Source of the DNA: Bog-756 sp963710495
GTDB lineage: Bacteria; Actinomycetota; Acidimicrobiia; Acidimicrobiales; RAAP-2
NCBI GenBank assembly: GCA_963710495.1
Contig: CAVQAI010000012.1
Location: forward strand, 682,001-746,000
Direction: 5' to 3'
DNA: 64,000 nt
Part shown: positions 26,748 through 35,127 of the stretch, piece by piece
How the letters are laid out: every line of letters begins with the position of its first letter
How positions within the stretch are numbered: the stretch's first letter is position 1
The notes under the pieces: generated by a model
Databases searched by the model: none
Seen by the model: the letters and a program-made list of their open reading frames with translations, nothing else
Told to the model about the DNA's origin: nothing
Translations under genes and position numbers: made by a program

Positions 26748-27198
26748 CGGCTTGGACGTGTTCGCGGCGGGGTGGCAGAGCACCTGCTGGAGAAGCAGAC
26801 AAGCGGGGTCTAGACCAGACCGCTCGGCGGTGCAGTTCTCATGCAAGACGGTGTCGCCAGACGGCACGAAACCATCGTTCTCGTATCAGACCCGACTTCG
26901 CTGCCGAGCGATGTGGAGATTGGCCGACGCAGGTGTGGGCGCGGTTGCCGCAGACGAATACGGGAGGGCGAAGCGTCGGAGCTCAGCGCCAACGTCTGGA
27001 ACAGGCCGCTGGAATGGGAATACAGGGATGGCGACGGGGAAGTGCTTGAGATGAGGCAACCACATCGGCGACCTATGAGAAGGTGCACCTGCGCGACATG
27101 GAGGACTGGACGAGGGGGCCGAGAGTCCAAGACCAGACGATCAGCGGATCTGGAAAGACTCCGTCGGCGAAGCCGGGACGGCCTTGGCCGACAACACG
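26748..27198. other. Stretch with competing open frames, no confident gene
   Basis: Three frames are open in parts. The most protein-like pieces are ELSANVWNRPLEWEYRD (about 26978-27028) and ATYEKVHLRDMEDWTRG (about 27070-27120), which lie in different frames. A real gene disrupted by an indel is possible, but I cannot reconstruct it. Confidence 0.3.
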
Positions 27199-27438
27199 AT
27201 GAACCTGGAGACCTTCCTGACTTACGTGTGGACGGACGGCAACGAACTAGACGGCTCTATGGAGCTGGCAGGCCGTTGGAAGGCCGCTGGCCTCGATGAC
27301 CGGGAGATTGCTGTGCTGCTGTGCCACCAGGCCGGGATGACGCTGCAGGAGATGGGCGACGCCATGAAGCTCGCTCGCTCGACCGTAAGCCGCATCAGAC
27401 GAAGGGCAGAGGAGAAACTGCGCCGTTTAGAGACATAG
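27199..27438 (+). CDS. Small sigma-region-4-like HTH protein
   Basis: A 79-residue protein. Its C-terminal half is a helix-turn-helix like region 4 of sigma factors: TLQEMGDAMKLARSTVSRIR near residues 46-65, then RRAEEKLRRLET. The N-terminal MNLETFLTYVWTDGNELDGS is unassigned. It may be a transcription regulator of the element. A TTG at 27184 is an alternative start; neither has a strong Shine-Dalgarno. Confidence 0.6.
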   Translation: MNLETFLTYVWTDGNELDGSMELAGRWKAAGLDDREIAVLLCHQAGMTLQEMGDAMKLARSTVSRIRRRAEEKLRRLET

Positions 27439-27526
27439 TCCCTAGCAGGTGGAAAGTTTCGGAAATCTCAGATTGCCGCGAAACAAATGGCCAACTCGCA
27501 TCCCTGTATAAGTAGGAGGTAACGCC

Positions 27527-27703
27527 ATGGCACTCGCAATCCTGCGGCTCGACGGCATCGATGACGGTGTCGAGGTCCGCACCACCGACCCAATGATCTG
27601 CAGAACGATCTGGCGGCTCATGTCCACTGCCGTGACTCCTGAGGAGATGGCGGGGCTATCTGAAGCGCCTGTCAGCACGAGGACGGCTACGGCCATTTCG
27701 TAG
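27527..27703 (+). CDS. 58-residue protein of unknown function
   Basis: ATG 27527 is preceded by AGGAGGTAACGCC, the best ribosome-binding site in the left part of the element. The product MALAILRLDGIDDGVEVRTT and onward is not recognised and has no cysteine cluster. A strong terminator follows 38 bases after the stop, so it ends a transcription unit. Confidence 0.55.
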   Translation: MALAILRLDGIDDGVEVRTTDPMICRTIWRLMSTAVTPEEMAGLSEAPVSTRTATAIS

Positions 27704-27740
27704 CAACTGCCAGTCCCGATCCAAACACAACCGCACCCAG

Positions 27741-27763
27741 GCCGGCCTGAGGGCCGGCTTTTT
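27741..27763 (+). terminator. Rho-independent terminator
   Basis: Stem GCCGGCC/GGCCGGC with a four-base loop, followed immediately by TTTTT. It separates the left regulatory genes from the ATPase gene, whose ribosome-binding site AAAGGAGG lies just beyond. Confidence 0.85.
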
Positions 27764-27791
27764 CGCGCCCGAAAGGAGGTGGCCAACCGAC

Positions 27792-29174
27792 ATGCACAGT
27801 ACGGCAATCGAGGCGGAGGTCCGGTGGGAATCGCTGGACGACGACCTCCAAGAAATCCTGACCGCCCGTGTGGCCGAGATGTGGCCAGGCACCGACCCGG
27901 CCGACTTCTGGCGCCGGATGGACCCAGAGAATCGGGACCACTGGATCTACAACGAACGCCACGGGACGCCCATCACCAAGACGTGGGAACAGGACGAGGC
28001 GCGAATCACAGCCGAGGCAGACGCGGCGACGGGTGCCGAACTGGACGCCATCCCCATCGTCGGAGCGTCCGCTGATGCAGAAGACACCGAGCCGGCACTA
28101 CTTCGCCGCTGGACAATGGCCGAACTCGCCGCAGAACCGGACGACTTCGCCTGGTTAGTCAAGCGGCTTCTAGCCGAGCCGACCTATGGGCCGATTGCCG
28201 GCGAGATGAAGACGTTGAAGTCCTACATCCTGGGATTCCTCAGCGTCGGCGTGGCGAGCGGTCTGCCAATCTTCGACACGTTCACCCCGCAGGCGCCAAG
28301 GCCGGTTGTGGTCTACGTAGGCGAAGGCGGACGGAAGTTGTGGCACCGCCGCATCCGCCGAATCTGTGCGGCGATGGGCGCCACACCTGGCGACCTCGAC
28401 CTTCACCCGGTGTTCGACGTGGCGCCGATTTCGAGCCTGACATTCCAGGAGTCGCTTCGGCGTGATCTAGACGAGATACAGCCGGGGCTCGTGGGCATGG
28501 ACCCGCTCTACACCTACCACGGCACCGCCGCTCGAGCCTCAGACCTTCATCAGGAAGGAGCGCTGCTCAACCAGCTCTCGAGGCCGTGCATGGATGCTGG
28601 GGCCAGTCTGCAGGTCGTCAACCACATGAACCAGACCGGCACGGGTATGTCGCTGAAGCGAATCACCATGGCCGGTTCGGGCGAATGGGCTGATTCGTGG
28701 CTGCTATTGGCTGACCGCGAACCGCCCGCCGTTGACGCCGGCTCGTTCAAGCTCACCCTCGAGGTCGGTTCTCGCCAGTGGGGCGGCATGACCTGGGAGC
28801 TCGACCTTGAGATAGGTCGGTTCGATGAAGACACCGGCACCCATGACGGCGAAATCGCCTGGGACATCCGCCGAGGCAGCACCGTTGCCGCCGAGGGCAA
28901 GGCGACTGCCAGTAGGGACAAGGCCGAGAGTCGGATTCTGGACACCCTGGCCGACGATCCGTGGGAGTTCACCAAAAGTCAGGTGAAGACGACCGTTGGC
29001 GGCAACAAGGACGCCTTCGAGGATGCGTTCGGTTCACTCGCCCAGAGGGCTGTTATCGGCCACAGCGAACAGGGTCGAACGGAGGCCGGAACCACGAAGA
29101 AGCGCCTTCTGTGGGGAATCGCGGAAACAAGGGCCAAACAGAGTGGCCCAGGTTGGTCAGACGATGCCTTCTAA
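27792..29174 (+). CDS. RecA/RepA-like AAA ATPase (AAA_25 type), likely replication protein
   Basis: A 460-residue protein. A RecA-fold ATPase occupies about residues 125-320. The P-loop is AGEMKTLKSY, as in RepA-like AAA_25 proteins that carry KT-x-K in place of the classic GKT. Walker B lies in LVGMDPLYTY, and the sensor-like VVNHMNQTG follows. The C-terminal 80 residues (SRILDTLADDPWEFTKSQVK) look like a winged helix. Proteins of this type act as hexameric replicative helicases or primase-helicase partners of plasmids and integrative elements. The start ATG follows AAAGGAGG. The N-terminal 120 residues are unassigned. Confidence 0.72.
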   Translation: MHSTAIEAEVRWESLDDDLQEILTARVAEMWPGTDPADFWRRMDPENRDHWIYNERHGTPITKTWEQDEARITAEADAATGAELDAIPIVGASADAEDTEPALLRRWTMAELAAEPDDFAWLVKRLLAEPTYGPIAGEMKTLKSYILGFLSVGVASGLPIFDTFTPQAPRPVVVYVGEGGRKLWHRRIRRICAAMGATPGDLDLHPVFDVAPISSLTFQESLRRDLDEIQPGLVGMDPLYTYHGTAARASDLHQEGALLNQLSRPCMDAGASLQVVNHMNQTGTGMSLKRITMAGSGEWADSWLLLADREPPAVDAGSFKLTLEVGSRQWGGMTWELDLEIGRFDEDTGTHDGEIAWDIRRGSTVAAEGKATASRDKAESRILDTLADDPWEFTKSQVKTTVGGNKDAFEDAFGSLAQRAVIGHSEQGRTEAGTTKKRLLWGIAETRAKQSGPGWSDDAF

Positions 29175-29335
29175 GAGCCTTACACGCTGGACAAACAACC
29201 AAGGCCAGCCAATGGCCCATGTTGTCAGCCCAGGTTCATTGGCCCCAGGCCCACCAACGAAGGTGGGCCAAGGGACACCTATAGCCGGCCTTCCTTGGTT
29301 GATTTCAACGACGAGATGAATGCGAGGACCAACTG

Positions 29336-29488
29336 ATGATGAAGGTGTGGCGCTGCCCAAGATGCGCGCATTCCGTCAAGGCCAACGCCGTCGCGGTGTC
29401 CCATCGGTGCACCGCTCATCGCCTGCAGTGGGTGGATTTCAAGCCCGTCGAGGAGGTGATTCAGTCAACCGGAGCTCACGTTGCCTAG
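29336..29488 (+). CDS. 50-residue zinc-ribbon-like protein
   Basis: Begins MMKVWRCPRCAHSVKANAVA, with a CPRC knuckle followed by HRCTAHR. The Cys and His set could bind one zinc. The gene overlaps the next by eight bases. The function is unknown; small zinc proteins recur through this element. Confidence 0.6.
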   Translation: MMKVWRCPRCAHSVKANAVAVSHRCTAHRLQWVDFKPVEEVIQSTGAHVA

Positions 29489-29606
29489 ACGCCACGGTGC
29501 TCAGGTCCGACGGAAGGACCGCGCCCGCCAGCAGCGACGACGCCGTCAGCGTGTGGCCAAGTTGATCGTGGTCAGGCGTGGGAAGCAGCGGAAGGTGGTC
29601 GGCTAA
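29481..29606 (+). CDS. 41-residue Arg-rich protein
   Basis: A TTG start at 29481 follows GGAG and overlaps the end of the zinc protein gene. The product is extremely basic (QVRRKDRARQQRRRRQRVAK), so binding to nucleic acid is likely. The stop forms TAATG with a following ATG. Assignment rests on the coupling pattern and is uncertain. Confidence 0.45.
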   Translation: MPRRHGAQVRRKDRARQQRRRRQRVAKLIVVRRGKQRKVVG

Positions 29607-30310
29607 TGCAAGAGACGCCAATGTCAAGCGTGTGGTTCCTGGTACGTGGTCGACACGTCCGTGTTCCCACCACCAGTTCGTTGTCCTGTTCACCGCCTCG
29701 AAGATTCTGACCGGAGTGATTCGTCGCCCAAGGATTATCCAAGAACCCAAAGGCAAAGGACCAGGTCCTCAGTGGTGAGGCGATTGTCCATTCGAATATT
29801 CGGCCGGCCGATGTCGACTGCCTCAGCGCCTCGAGGCATCGCTGTCCGGTTCGTGGTCGACCACTTGGCCGCAACCTCTGAGGTGGTTCGCCAGGCATTG
29901 GCCGGGGACGTGGCACGGGTACGTCGTCCGTCGTCGGCCTCGTGTCCGTCGTCCTGTGGTCGCAAGGCCGAGGGCATTGTCCCGGCCAGGAATCCTGCGG
30001 CAGCTGCACACACACGACGGTCGGTTGCCTCGGTCGTCGGTCGTCGTGGCTGAGCAGAACGACGACGACTCGACGTTGTAGCTGGCTGGCTGCCTATCGC
30101 TGCGGTGCTGGCGGCAAGAGTCCAGCTCAATGGGGGGGTGGGGTCGACTTTCGGCTAGGTAGTCAAACGACCCACCACGAGTCGCTTCTGCCCCTCCGAG
30201 AATCTGTACGCGCCGAACGAATAAACCCCCGAGACCGAACCCGACGCCCGCTAATCCCCCAGAATCCGCCCACGATTCCCCCGAAACCAAAAACGGAGAG
30301 CTAGGCATCC
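29607..30310. other. 704-base stretch without an intact gene
   Basis: Directly after the TAA at 29604 the same frame reads CKRRQCQACGSWYVV and then VRCPVHRL, which looks like a zinc finger but has no start codon. The ATG of the TAATG overlap is one base out of register with it. The rest is rich in GTCGTCG-type short repeats and unlike protein. A zinc-finger gene damaged by an indel is possible for the first 150 bases. Confidence 0.4.
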
Positions 30311-30628
30311 ATGACCCCCACCGACACCGAGCTCATCGACAGGGCCAACCGAGCCCTCGCCTACGGCGTGCCCCGCACCTGCGCCTGGTGTCACAAGCCG
30401 TTCAGGGTCGCTGATTTCCATCCCGAACAGGCCACCTGCAGCCGGGCCTGCCAACTGGCCAGGTATCGGGCAGCCCGAGGCCACATCCCAGTCGGAACGC
30501 CCATCACCCTCACCTGCGACGGGTGCGCCACCGAGTACACCGCCCTGGCCAGTCGTGGCCGCCCACGACGCTGGTGTGACAGCTGCCGTCCCACAACTCA
30601 CCGTGCCGGACCGAGGAAACCACGATGA
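30311..30628 (+). CDS. Protein with two zinc-finger motifs
   Basis: A 105-residue protein with two four-cysteine clusters: CAWCHKPF with CSRACQ near residues 24-49, and CDGCATEY with CDSC near 70-95. The first resembles the short treble-clef fingers ending in RYRAARG that occur in actinophage and element proteins. It begins at ATG 30311, after GGAGAG, and overlaps the next gene by ATGA. It is the first of at least four coupled small genes. Confidence 0.7.
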   Translation: MTPTDTELIDRANRALAYGVPRTCAWCHKPFRVADFHPEQATCSRACQLARYRAARGHIPVGTPITLTCDGCATEYTALASRGRPRRWCDSCRPTTHRAGPRKPR

Positions 30629-30771
30629 CAAATCAATGGGGGCGGCCGGGGCACCTTCCTGACCTGGACTTTGCCGACCCACGACGCACGCGAAAACGGA
30701 GTGTACGAGTTCGTGGGTTTCGCTGCCGACCCGGTCATATCCGACTGATATCGCAGAGGAGCGCCCAATGA
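30625..30771 (+). CDS. 48-residue basic protein
   Basis: Its start overlaps the upstream stop (ATGA) and its stop overlaps the next start (ATGA), which is the main support. The product is basic (DPRRTRKRSVRVRGFRCRPG) and unrecognised. Confidence 0.5.
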   Translation: MTNQWGRPGHLPDLDFADPRRTRKRSVRVRGFRCRPGHIRLISQRSAQ

Positions 30772-30986
30772 CCATCCGATTCCACTGTGCCCAGTGCGGC
30801 GCAAAGGGCCCGCGACGCGAACTGCCCGAGCACACGTGCGCGCCCGAGCCGAAACCCGATCCCGTCGAGGAGCTAGTGGGCCAGATCCCGCTTCGGCCGG
30901 AGGCCCCGGTTGCCCCGTGGCTCATCAACCGGCCTGCTGACTACGGAATGAATCTCAGCATCCCGACCACTAAGGAGAAACCGTGA
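30768..30986 (+). CDS. 72-residue zinc-ribbon-like protein
   Basis: N-terminal FHCAQCGAKGPRRELPEHTC has two Cys-x-x-Cys-type ligands and a His/Cys pair about 14 residues on, like a C2HC finger. The C-terminal half is Pro-rich and unassigned. Both ends overlap neighbours (ATGA upstream, GTGA downstream). Confidence 0.65.
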   Translation: MTIRFHCAQCGAKGPRRELPEHTCAPEPKPDPVEELVGQIPLRPEAPVAPWLINRPADYGMNLSIPTTKEKP

Positions 30987-31240
30987 ACCCGTTCCGCCGC
31001 CGTAAGCAACGCCAACGAGAACAAGCCAAACAGGCCCACCGAGTCGGGGTCGCCGCCGAGACCTTGAATGCGCGCAGCCTCGCCCTCGAGGCCCTGCACG
31101 AGGCCGACCACCCCGAGACCGTCGCCCGCATCCTCACCGCCCTCGAGCATCTGGATGACGCCCTCGCCTTGCTGAAGGACCGCATTCCGTCGGACCACCG
31201 CATCACTGAAGCCATCGCCGCCCAGCCCCCAAGGATTTGA
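30983..31240 (+). CDS. 85-residue helical protein, unknown function
   Basis: A basic N-terminus (MNPFRRRKQRQREQAKQ) is followed by two amphipathic helices, including VARILTALEHLDDALALLKD. GTG start, coupled by GTGA to the gene before. No known family. Confidence 0.55.
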   Translation: MNPFRRRKQRQREQAKQAHRVGVAAETLNARSLALEALHEADHPETVARILTALEHLDDALALLKDRIPSDHRITEAIAAQPPRI

Positions 31241-31244
31241 CCCC

Positions 31245-31562
31245 ATGACACCACTCACCGAACAGCAAAAACGAGACCGTGCCGCCATCGCTGGCGGCTA
31301 CGTCAGCCGGATCCCAACCGGCCAGCCGAAACCCACCGCCTCAATCAAACCGAAAGCACGCCCAATGCCCACTCGCACCACCGGCAGCACCAAGCAACGC
31401 CGAGCCGAACTGCTCGACCTTGCAATACAGATGCACAAGCGCATCACCGCCGCTGTCCGCGTCGCAGAAGCTGCGGGCGACACGGCCCGGCTGAAGCACC
31501 TCAAGAAGGCAGCTAAGTCGGCGAGCAAGGCCGTCAACCTGTTGATGGACCGGATTCCCTGA
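31245..31562 (+). CDS. 105-residue basic helical protein, unknown function
   Basis: The first 50 residues are Lys-, Pro- and Thr-rich. The second half is a helical hairpin (RRAELLDLAIQMHKRITAAV, then KAAKSASKAVNLLMDRIP). Its ending MDRIP echoes KDRIP in the preceding protein, so the two may share a short module. It starts four bases after the previous stop. Confidence 0.55.
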   Translation: MTPLTEQQKRDRAAIAGGYVSRIPTGQPKPTASIKPKARPMPTRTTGSTKQRRAELLDLAIQMHKRITAAVRVAEAAGDTARLKHLKKAAKSASKAVNLLMDRIP

Positions 31563-31609
31563 CCGTGACCCTGTTCCACCGCCGTACCCGACCAATAGGA
31601 GTAGCAATC

Positions 31610-32050
31610 ATGCCCACCAACATCGTTCCGCCGATCAGTCCGTTGCCGACGACGGCCGAAATCATCAAGAACCGCCGAGCCGGTCTTCCCGACTGGGTCT
31701 GTCTGCACGTCGACTACATCGGCGATAGGTGGAGCAGCCGCAGCGACCCATGCCAGTTTCGGGCAAAGCTCGGAAGTTCTGAGCAAGTGAAGCACGCCGA
31801 GTCGGCTCACGTTCGCAAGCTGACGCCCGAAGAGGAGGCGCAGGTCGAGCTCAACCGAACTCGGGCCGCCGTGATCTTTCCGACGACCATCACGTGCGCG
31901 AAATGCCTCCGGGACGACCTCCGGCCGGGTGAAAGCCACATGTGTGCCGGCCGCCCGAACGCGGACCAAGTGTTGCCTCACGATGCAGCACTATCCCGGG
32001 CCCGTCGCGAGGATCTGCAACGGGCACTCGATGAGCTTGCCAAGCCGTGA
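31610..32050 (+). CDS. 146-residue protein with C-terminal zinc knuckle
   Basis: A GGAGTAGCAATC site precedes ATG 31610 (MPTNIVPPISPLP); a GTG at 31565 would add 15 residues. Mid-region Cys residues (WVCLHVDY, DPCQF) precede CAKCLRDDLRPGESHMC near residues 98-114, a probable zinc-binding loop. Function unknown. It ends the run of small coupled genes. Confidence 0.6.
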   Translation: MPTNIVPPISPLPTTAEIIKNRRAGLPDWVCLHVDYIGDRWSSRSDPCQFRAKLGSSEQVKHAESAHVRKLTPEEEAQVELNRTRAAVIFPTTITCAKCLRDDLRPGESHMCAGRPNADQVLPHDAALSRARREDLQRALDELAKP

Positions 32051-32370
32051 CCACGTTCTCCTCATCGGGCGCGCTCCCCCGGTGAGGAACTACCGACCTG
32101 GCCCGGTGCGGGTCCCTCCATCCCCGCACCGTGGCCGGTCGGGAAGTTTGGCCAGCGAGTGTTCAGGTGGGTCCGCTCCTTACCCTGCCTCGCAGCTCCG
32201 GTTGTTCGTGACGTTCGCCGTGAGCGCCGCTCGCTGGCCATTTTCGTGGCAGGTCCTGGATTCGCGGAGTTCCTGGGACCTGCCGCCACCAGCCAAGCCT
32301 CCGAGATCCTCACCTGTCGCCGCGGCCCCCTGATCCTTAGGACGTGGTGGGCTTTTGCCGATACCGGGGC
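32051..32370. other. Intergenic stretch in the element
   Basis: No protein-like frame is seen. It separates the small-gene run from the J-domain gene and probably carries the latter's promoter. Confidence 0.4.
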
Positions 32371-33045
32371 ATGAGTGACCCGTGGCAGGTGCTTGGGCTT
32401 CCCTCGACTGCAACCTACGACGAAGCCCATCGTGCCTACACCGTCAGGGCCAAGCTCTTGCACCCTGATAACCATCAAGATGCGAAACCAGACGTTGCCG
32501 CCGAGGCCCAACGTGCCATGGGACAGCTCAATACCGCGTGGGAGGAGATTAGAGCCACTCTTACTCGAACCAGCCAATCGTCAGTGCCGCCACGCACACC
32601 ACCAAAATCCGCACCTAAGTCGGGTGAGGAAAGGTTCCGAGACTCAATCGACGCTGCCATTGCTTCTCAACGAACGGCCGCTATCTCGGTGATCGACCGT
32701 GTCACCTCGTTGACAGACCTTCGCTGGACATATGAAGCATTACGGAAGGAACAACGCAAGTCACCAGCGCTTCGAGATATCTATGAACACTTGGCTGCCT
32801 CCATTCGTGAGGCCGAGCGCCAGCTCGCTGAAAGCCGTGATCACCTCGACCGGATTCTCGCTCAACATCGGAAGTATCCGTATGAACTCAGACAGCGGGA
32901 GATCCGACAACGGCGCCGTGTGGACAAAATCCAGAGACTGGGAGTGCAGTGCTGCAAGAGACTACGGACGGGAAAGCCCGTGGAACCTCTGATAGCCCAG
33001 ATGAAGGCGGTTCTAGCCACCTTAGAGTTCGGCAAGTCGCAATGA
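32371..33045 (+). CDS. J-domain (DnaJ-like) protein
   Basis: A 224-residue protein beginning MSDPWQVLGLPSTATYDEAH. The N-terminal 70 residues are a J-domain with the diagnostic HPD in KLLHPDNHQD near residue 31, so it can stimulate an Hsp70. The remaining 150 residues are charged and helical, probably coiled coil (SIREAERQLAESRDHLDR), and lack the G/F and zinc regions of true DnaJ. J-proteins on plasmids and elements often assist replication initiators, so helping the element ATPase is a possible role. Confidence 0.75.
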   Translation: MSDPWQVLGLPSTATYDEAHRAYTVRAKLLHPDNHQDAKPDVAAEAQRAMGQLNTAWEEIRATLTRTSQSSVPPRTPPKSAPKSGEERFRDSIDAAIASQRTAAISVIDRVTSLTDLRWTYEALRKEQRKSPALRDIYEHLAASIREAERQLAESRDHLDRILAQHRKYPYELRQREIRQRRRVDKIQRLGVQCCKRLRTGKPVEPLIAQMKAVLATLEFGKSQ

Positions 33046-33179
33046 GTATTCAGAGCGCCGCTGTCGTTCCCGTTCCTCGGCGGCGTCCATCCGGCAGATG
33101 AATGCTCGACGGCGAGGGTGCCATCAAAGTGCCGTTAGGGGCGACTCGAGACTGTCCACATGCACCTAAACCGCCGTCC

Positions 33180-33965
33180 TCACCCAATCCGCTGTACGGC
33201 GTCCAGGACCGGCTTACCCAAGGCCGGGGCCGAGGTTGTGAAGTTCCCTTCAGTCAGCGCCTGGGAGCGCGTGCGTACTGACTTGGTGTCAATCATGTCC
33301 TCGAGTATCGATACCGCGTAGCCCTTGATGAGGTCCTCGTCCCCAACGCTGCTGATGATGGAAAGCGCCATTGCAACGTGGCCGACTGACCGCTTTTCGA
33401 CACCGATGCCGATACTCGCGAGTGCCTTGATGATGAGACACAGGCGCTTGGCCTCGTCCCGTTCTTGGGGTCTCTTGCGCAACGGCTTGTAGACGCCCTC
33501 AGCCTTGGCGATGTCACGGGCGATGTAGTCGCACGCCAGCGCTGGGGTAGCGGTGAGATGCCTGTCCATGAATAGAGGCTTCCCATCGGCAAAGGCAGCG
33601 ATCGCGGCCTTGACGTCGCGGACTACGGTTTCATCGGTCAATCCGACATAGTCAATCAAGCTGTTTTGGACGAGTCGGAGACGAGCGTGTGGACCGGGCG
33701 GATATCTCTTGAAGAAGGGGGGCAGCTCTGAGCAGAAGGGTTCGATGATGTCCCAAGACCGAGAGACCGACAGTCTGAGGCGGTCGTCATCCTTCTTGGC
33801 GGTCGCCTCAGTACCAGGAAGCTTGGCAACGGCGTCTCTAAGGCGGTCGGCGAGTGGGTCGGGGAAGGGCCGCATCTCGTGCACGAGGATTTTGGAGTAG
33901 GAACCCAGCACCGGAGACGCTCTGAGCCAGTCGACCACATCTTCGTTTGGGCCGCGGAAGTCCAT
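33180..33965 (-). CDS. Unknown protein, minus strand in the element
   Basis: A 261-residue protein of mixed helical character without recognised motifs. It opens MDFRGPNEDVVDWLRASPVL. Protein-like sequence continues upstream of this ATG (IGLQLLNLGHASADGTD) without an in-frame start, so the true N-terminus may be longer and cut off by an indel near 34020. It stands alone on the minus strand, divergent from the DUF2510 gene, as accessory cargo often does. A defence or nuclease role is possible but unsupported. Confidence 0.5.
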   Translation of the reverse strand: MDFRGPNEDVVDWLRASPVLGSYSKILVHEMRPFPDPLADRLRDAVAKLPGTEATAKKDDDRLRLSVSRSWDIIEPFCSELPPFFKRYPPGPHARLRLVQNSLIDYVGLTDETVVRDVKAAIAAFADGKPLFMDRHLTATPALACDYIARDIAKAEGVYKPLRKRPQERDEAKRLCLIIKALASIGIGVEKRSVGHVAMALSIISSVGDEDLIKGYAVSILEDMIDTKSVRTRSQALTEGNFTTSAPALGKPVLDAVQRIG

Positions 33966-34301
33966 ATCCGTTCCATCGGCTGACGCATGGCCCAGATTGA
34001 GCAGCTGTAGGCCGATACCAGGCCGGGTCCGTGAGCGAAGGACACCGCCATGCCTTGAGCTCCGTGCCTGGCATGTTTTCCGACGTCGAGTCGTGCATCT
34101 GGCATGCCGAACCGCTCGAGGAGCCGTGGGAGCGGTTGAGGGTTACCAGGCCGCTACGAGGGGGACTCGCGGGCCGACAGCGGTTCACGACGATGCGGCC
34201 CGGAATGGTGCAATCGCGATGAGTCCGCCGAATCTGAGTGTGGTAGTGGCACACTTTGAGCGTTTGACGGGTTGCTCCCGTCGGCGGATGCAGGAGGAAC
34301 C
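33966..34301. other. Divergent intergenic stretch, possible 5' coding extension
   Basis: The part next to 33965 probably encodes the N-terminus of the minus-strand unknown protein in a broken frame. The rest should hold the promoter of the DUF2510 gene, whose ribosome-binding site GGAGGAACC lies at its right end. Confidence 0.4.
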
Positions 34302-35021
34302 ATGAGCAATACGTCTCAGGGACCCGGCTGGTGGCAGGCCTCTGACGGCAAGTGGTACTCGCCCGAGCAGCACCCCAACTATCAGCCCGCTACCCCGGCG
34401 CAGACGCCTCCAGCACCGCCGCCGCAAGTCGCTTCAGCTCCTTTGGGGGCTGGCTGGTGGCAGGCGAGTGATGGCAGGTGGTACGCACCAGAGCTGCAGC
34501 GGAACTATCCGCAGCCACCCGGACCTCTGGCGGCGGGCTTTGCCTCTAGTTCGACGCCGAAGACTTCGCAGACTGGTGCGGTCCGCTCGGGGCCAAGCGC
34601 CGAGGAACGGATACCGACTTGGGCAATCATCGGAGCAGGCGTGGTGCTAGGTCTCGGATCGTTGCTTCCCTGGGCCACAGCGACGACCGTCCTTGGCAAC
34701 TTCAGCAAGAACGGAACTTCAGGCGACGGTGTCCTAACGCTCATTTGCGCGGGACTCGTTGTTGTCCTGGGAATCGTGATGCTGCGCCAATACCTTGCAG
34801 TTGGTTGGATTGTGGGCGGAGCGATCGTCTCGGCAGTCGCGCTTGGGATTGCTGTGTACGACGCAATAGATCTACCCGTCGGAAATCAGTATGCGTCGGT
34901 GAGCGTCGGGTTTGGCCTCTGGCTCTGCATCATTGCGGCACTAGTCGCCACCGGGGTCTCGATCTACATCCTCGCGATTCGCCGACGGATCACGTTGAAG
35001 GCGAAGGCTCGCCAATGGTGA
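34302..35021 (+). CDS. Membrane protein with two DUF2510 motifs
   Basis: A 239-residue protein. Two copies of the short DUF2510 motif stand in tandem at the N-terminus: GWWQASDGKWYSPEQHP near residue 9 and GWWQASDGRWYAPELQ near 49. A Pro/Ser linker and four hydrophobic spans (about residues 107-232) follow. DUF2510 motifs are common on the cytoplasmic side of actinobacterial membrane proteins, with unknown role. The start ATG follows GGAGGAACC. Confidence 0.75.
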   Translation: MSNTSQGPGWWQASDGKWYSPEQHPNYQPATPAQTPPAPPPQVASAPLGAGWWQASDGRWYAPELQRNYPQPPGPLAAGFASSSTPKTSQTGAVRSGPSAEERIPTWAIIGAGVVLGLGSLLPWATATTVLGNFSKNGTSGDGVLTLICAGLVVVLGIVMLRQYLAVGWIVGGAIVSAVALGIAVYDAIDLPVGNQYASVSVGFGLWLCIIAALVATGVSIYILAIRRRITLKAKARQW

Positions 35022-35127
35022 CGCACAGCTTGGGAACTGGTACCGACACCCGGCAAGGCGGTCTGATTCGTGCTTGCGGGCCGAGAGGGACTCAAGCACG
35101 TGCCCACGGGTGTCGACTCTCCTTTCT

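Noticed and set aside
29572..30015. 147-codon minus-strand frame in the gap of the element
   Set aside because: Pro/Arg/Ser-rich without motifs; the plus strand shows a more plausible broken zinc-finger frame.
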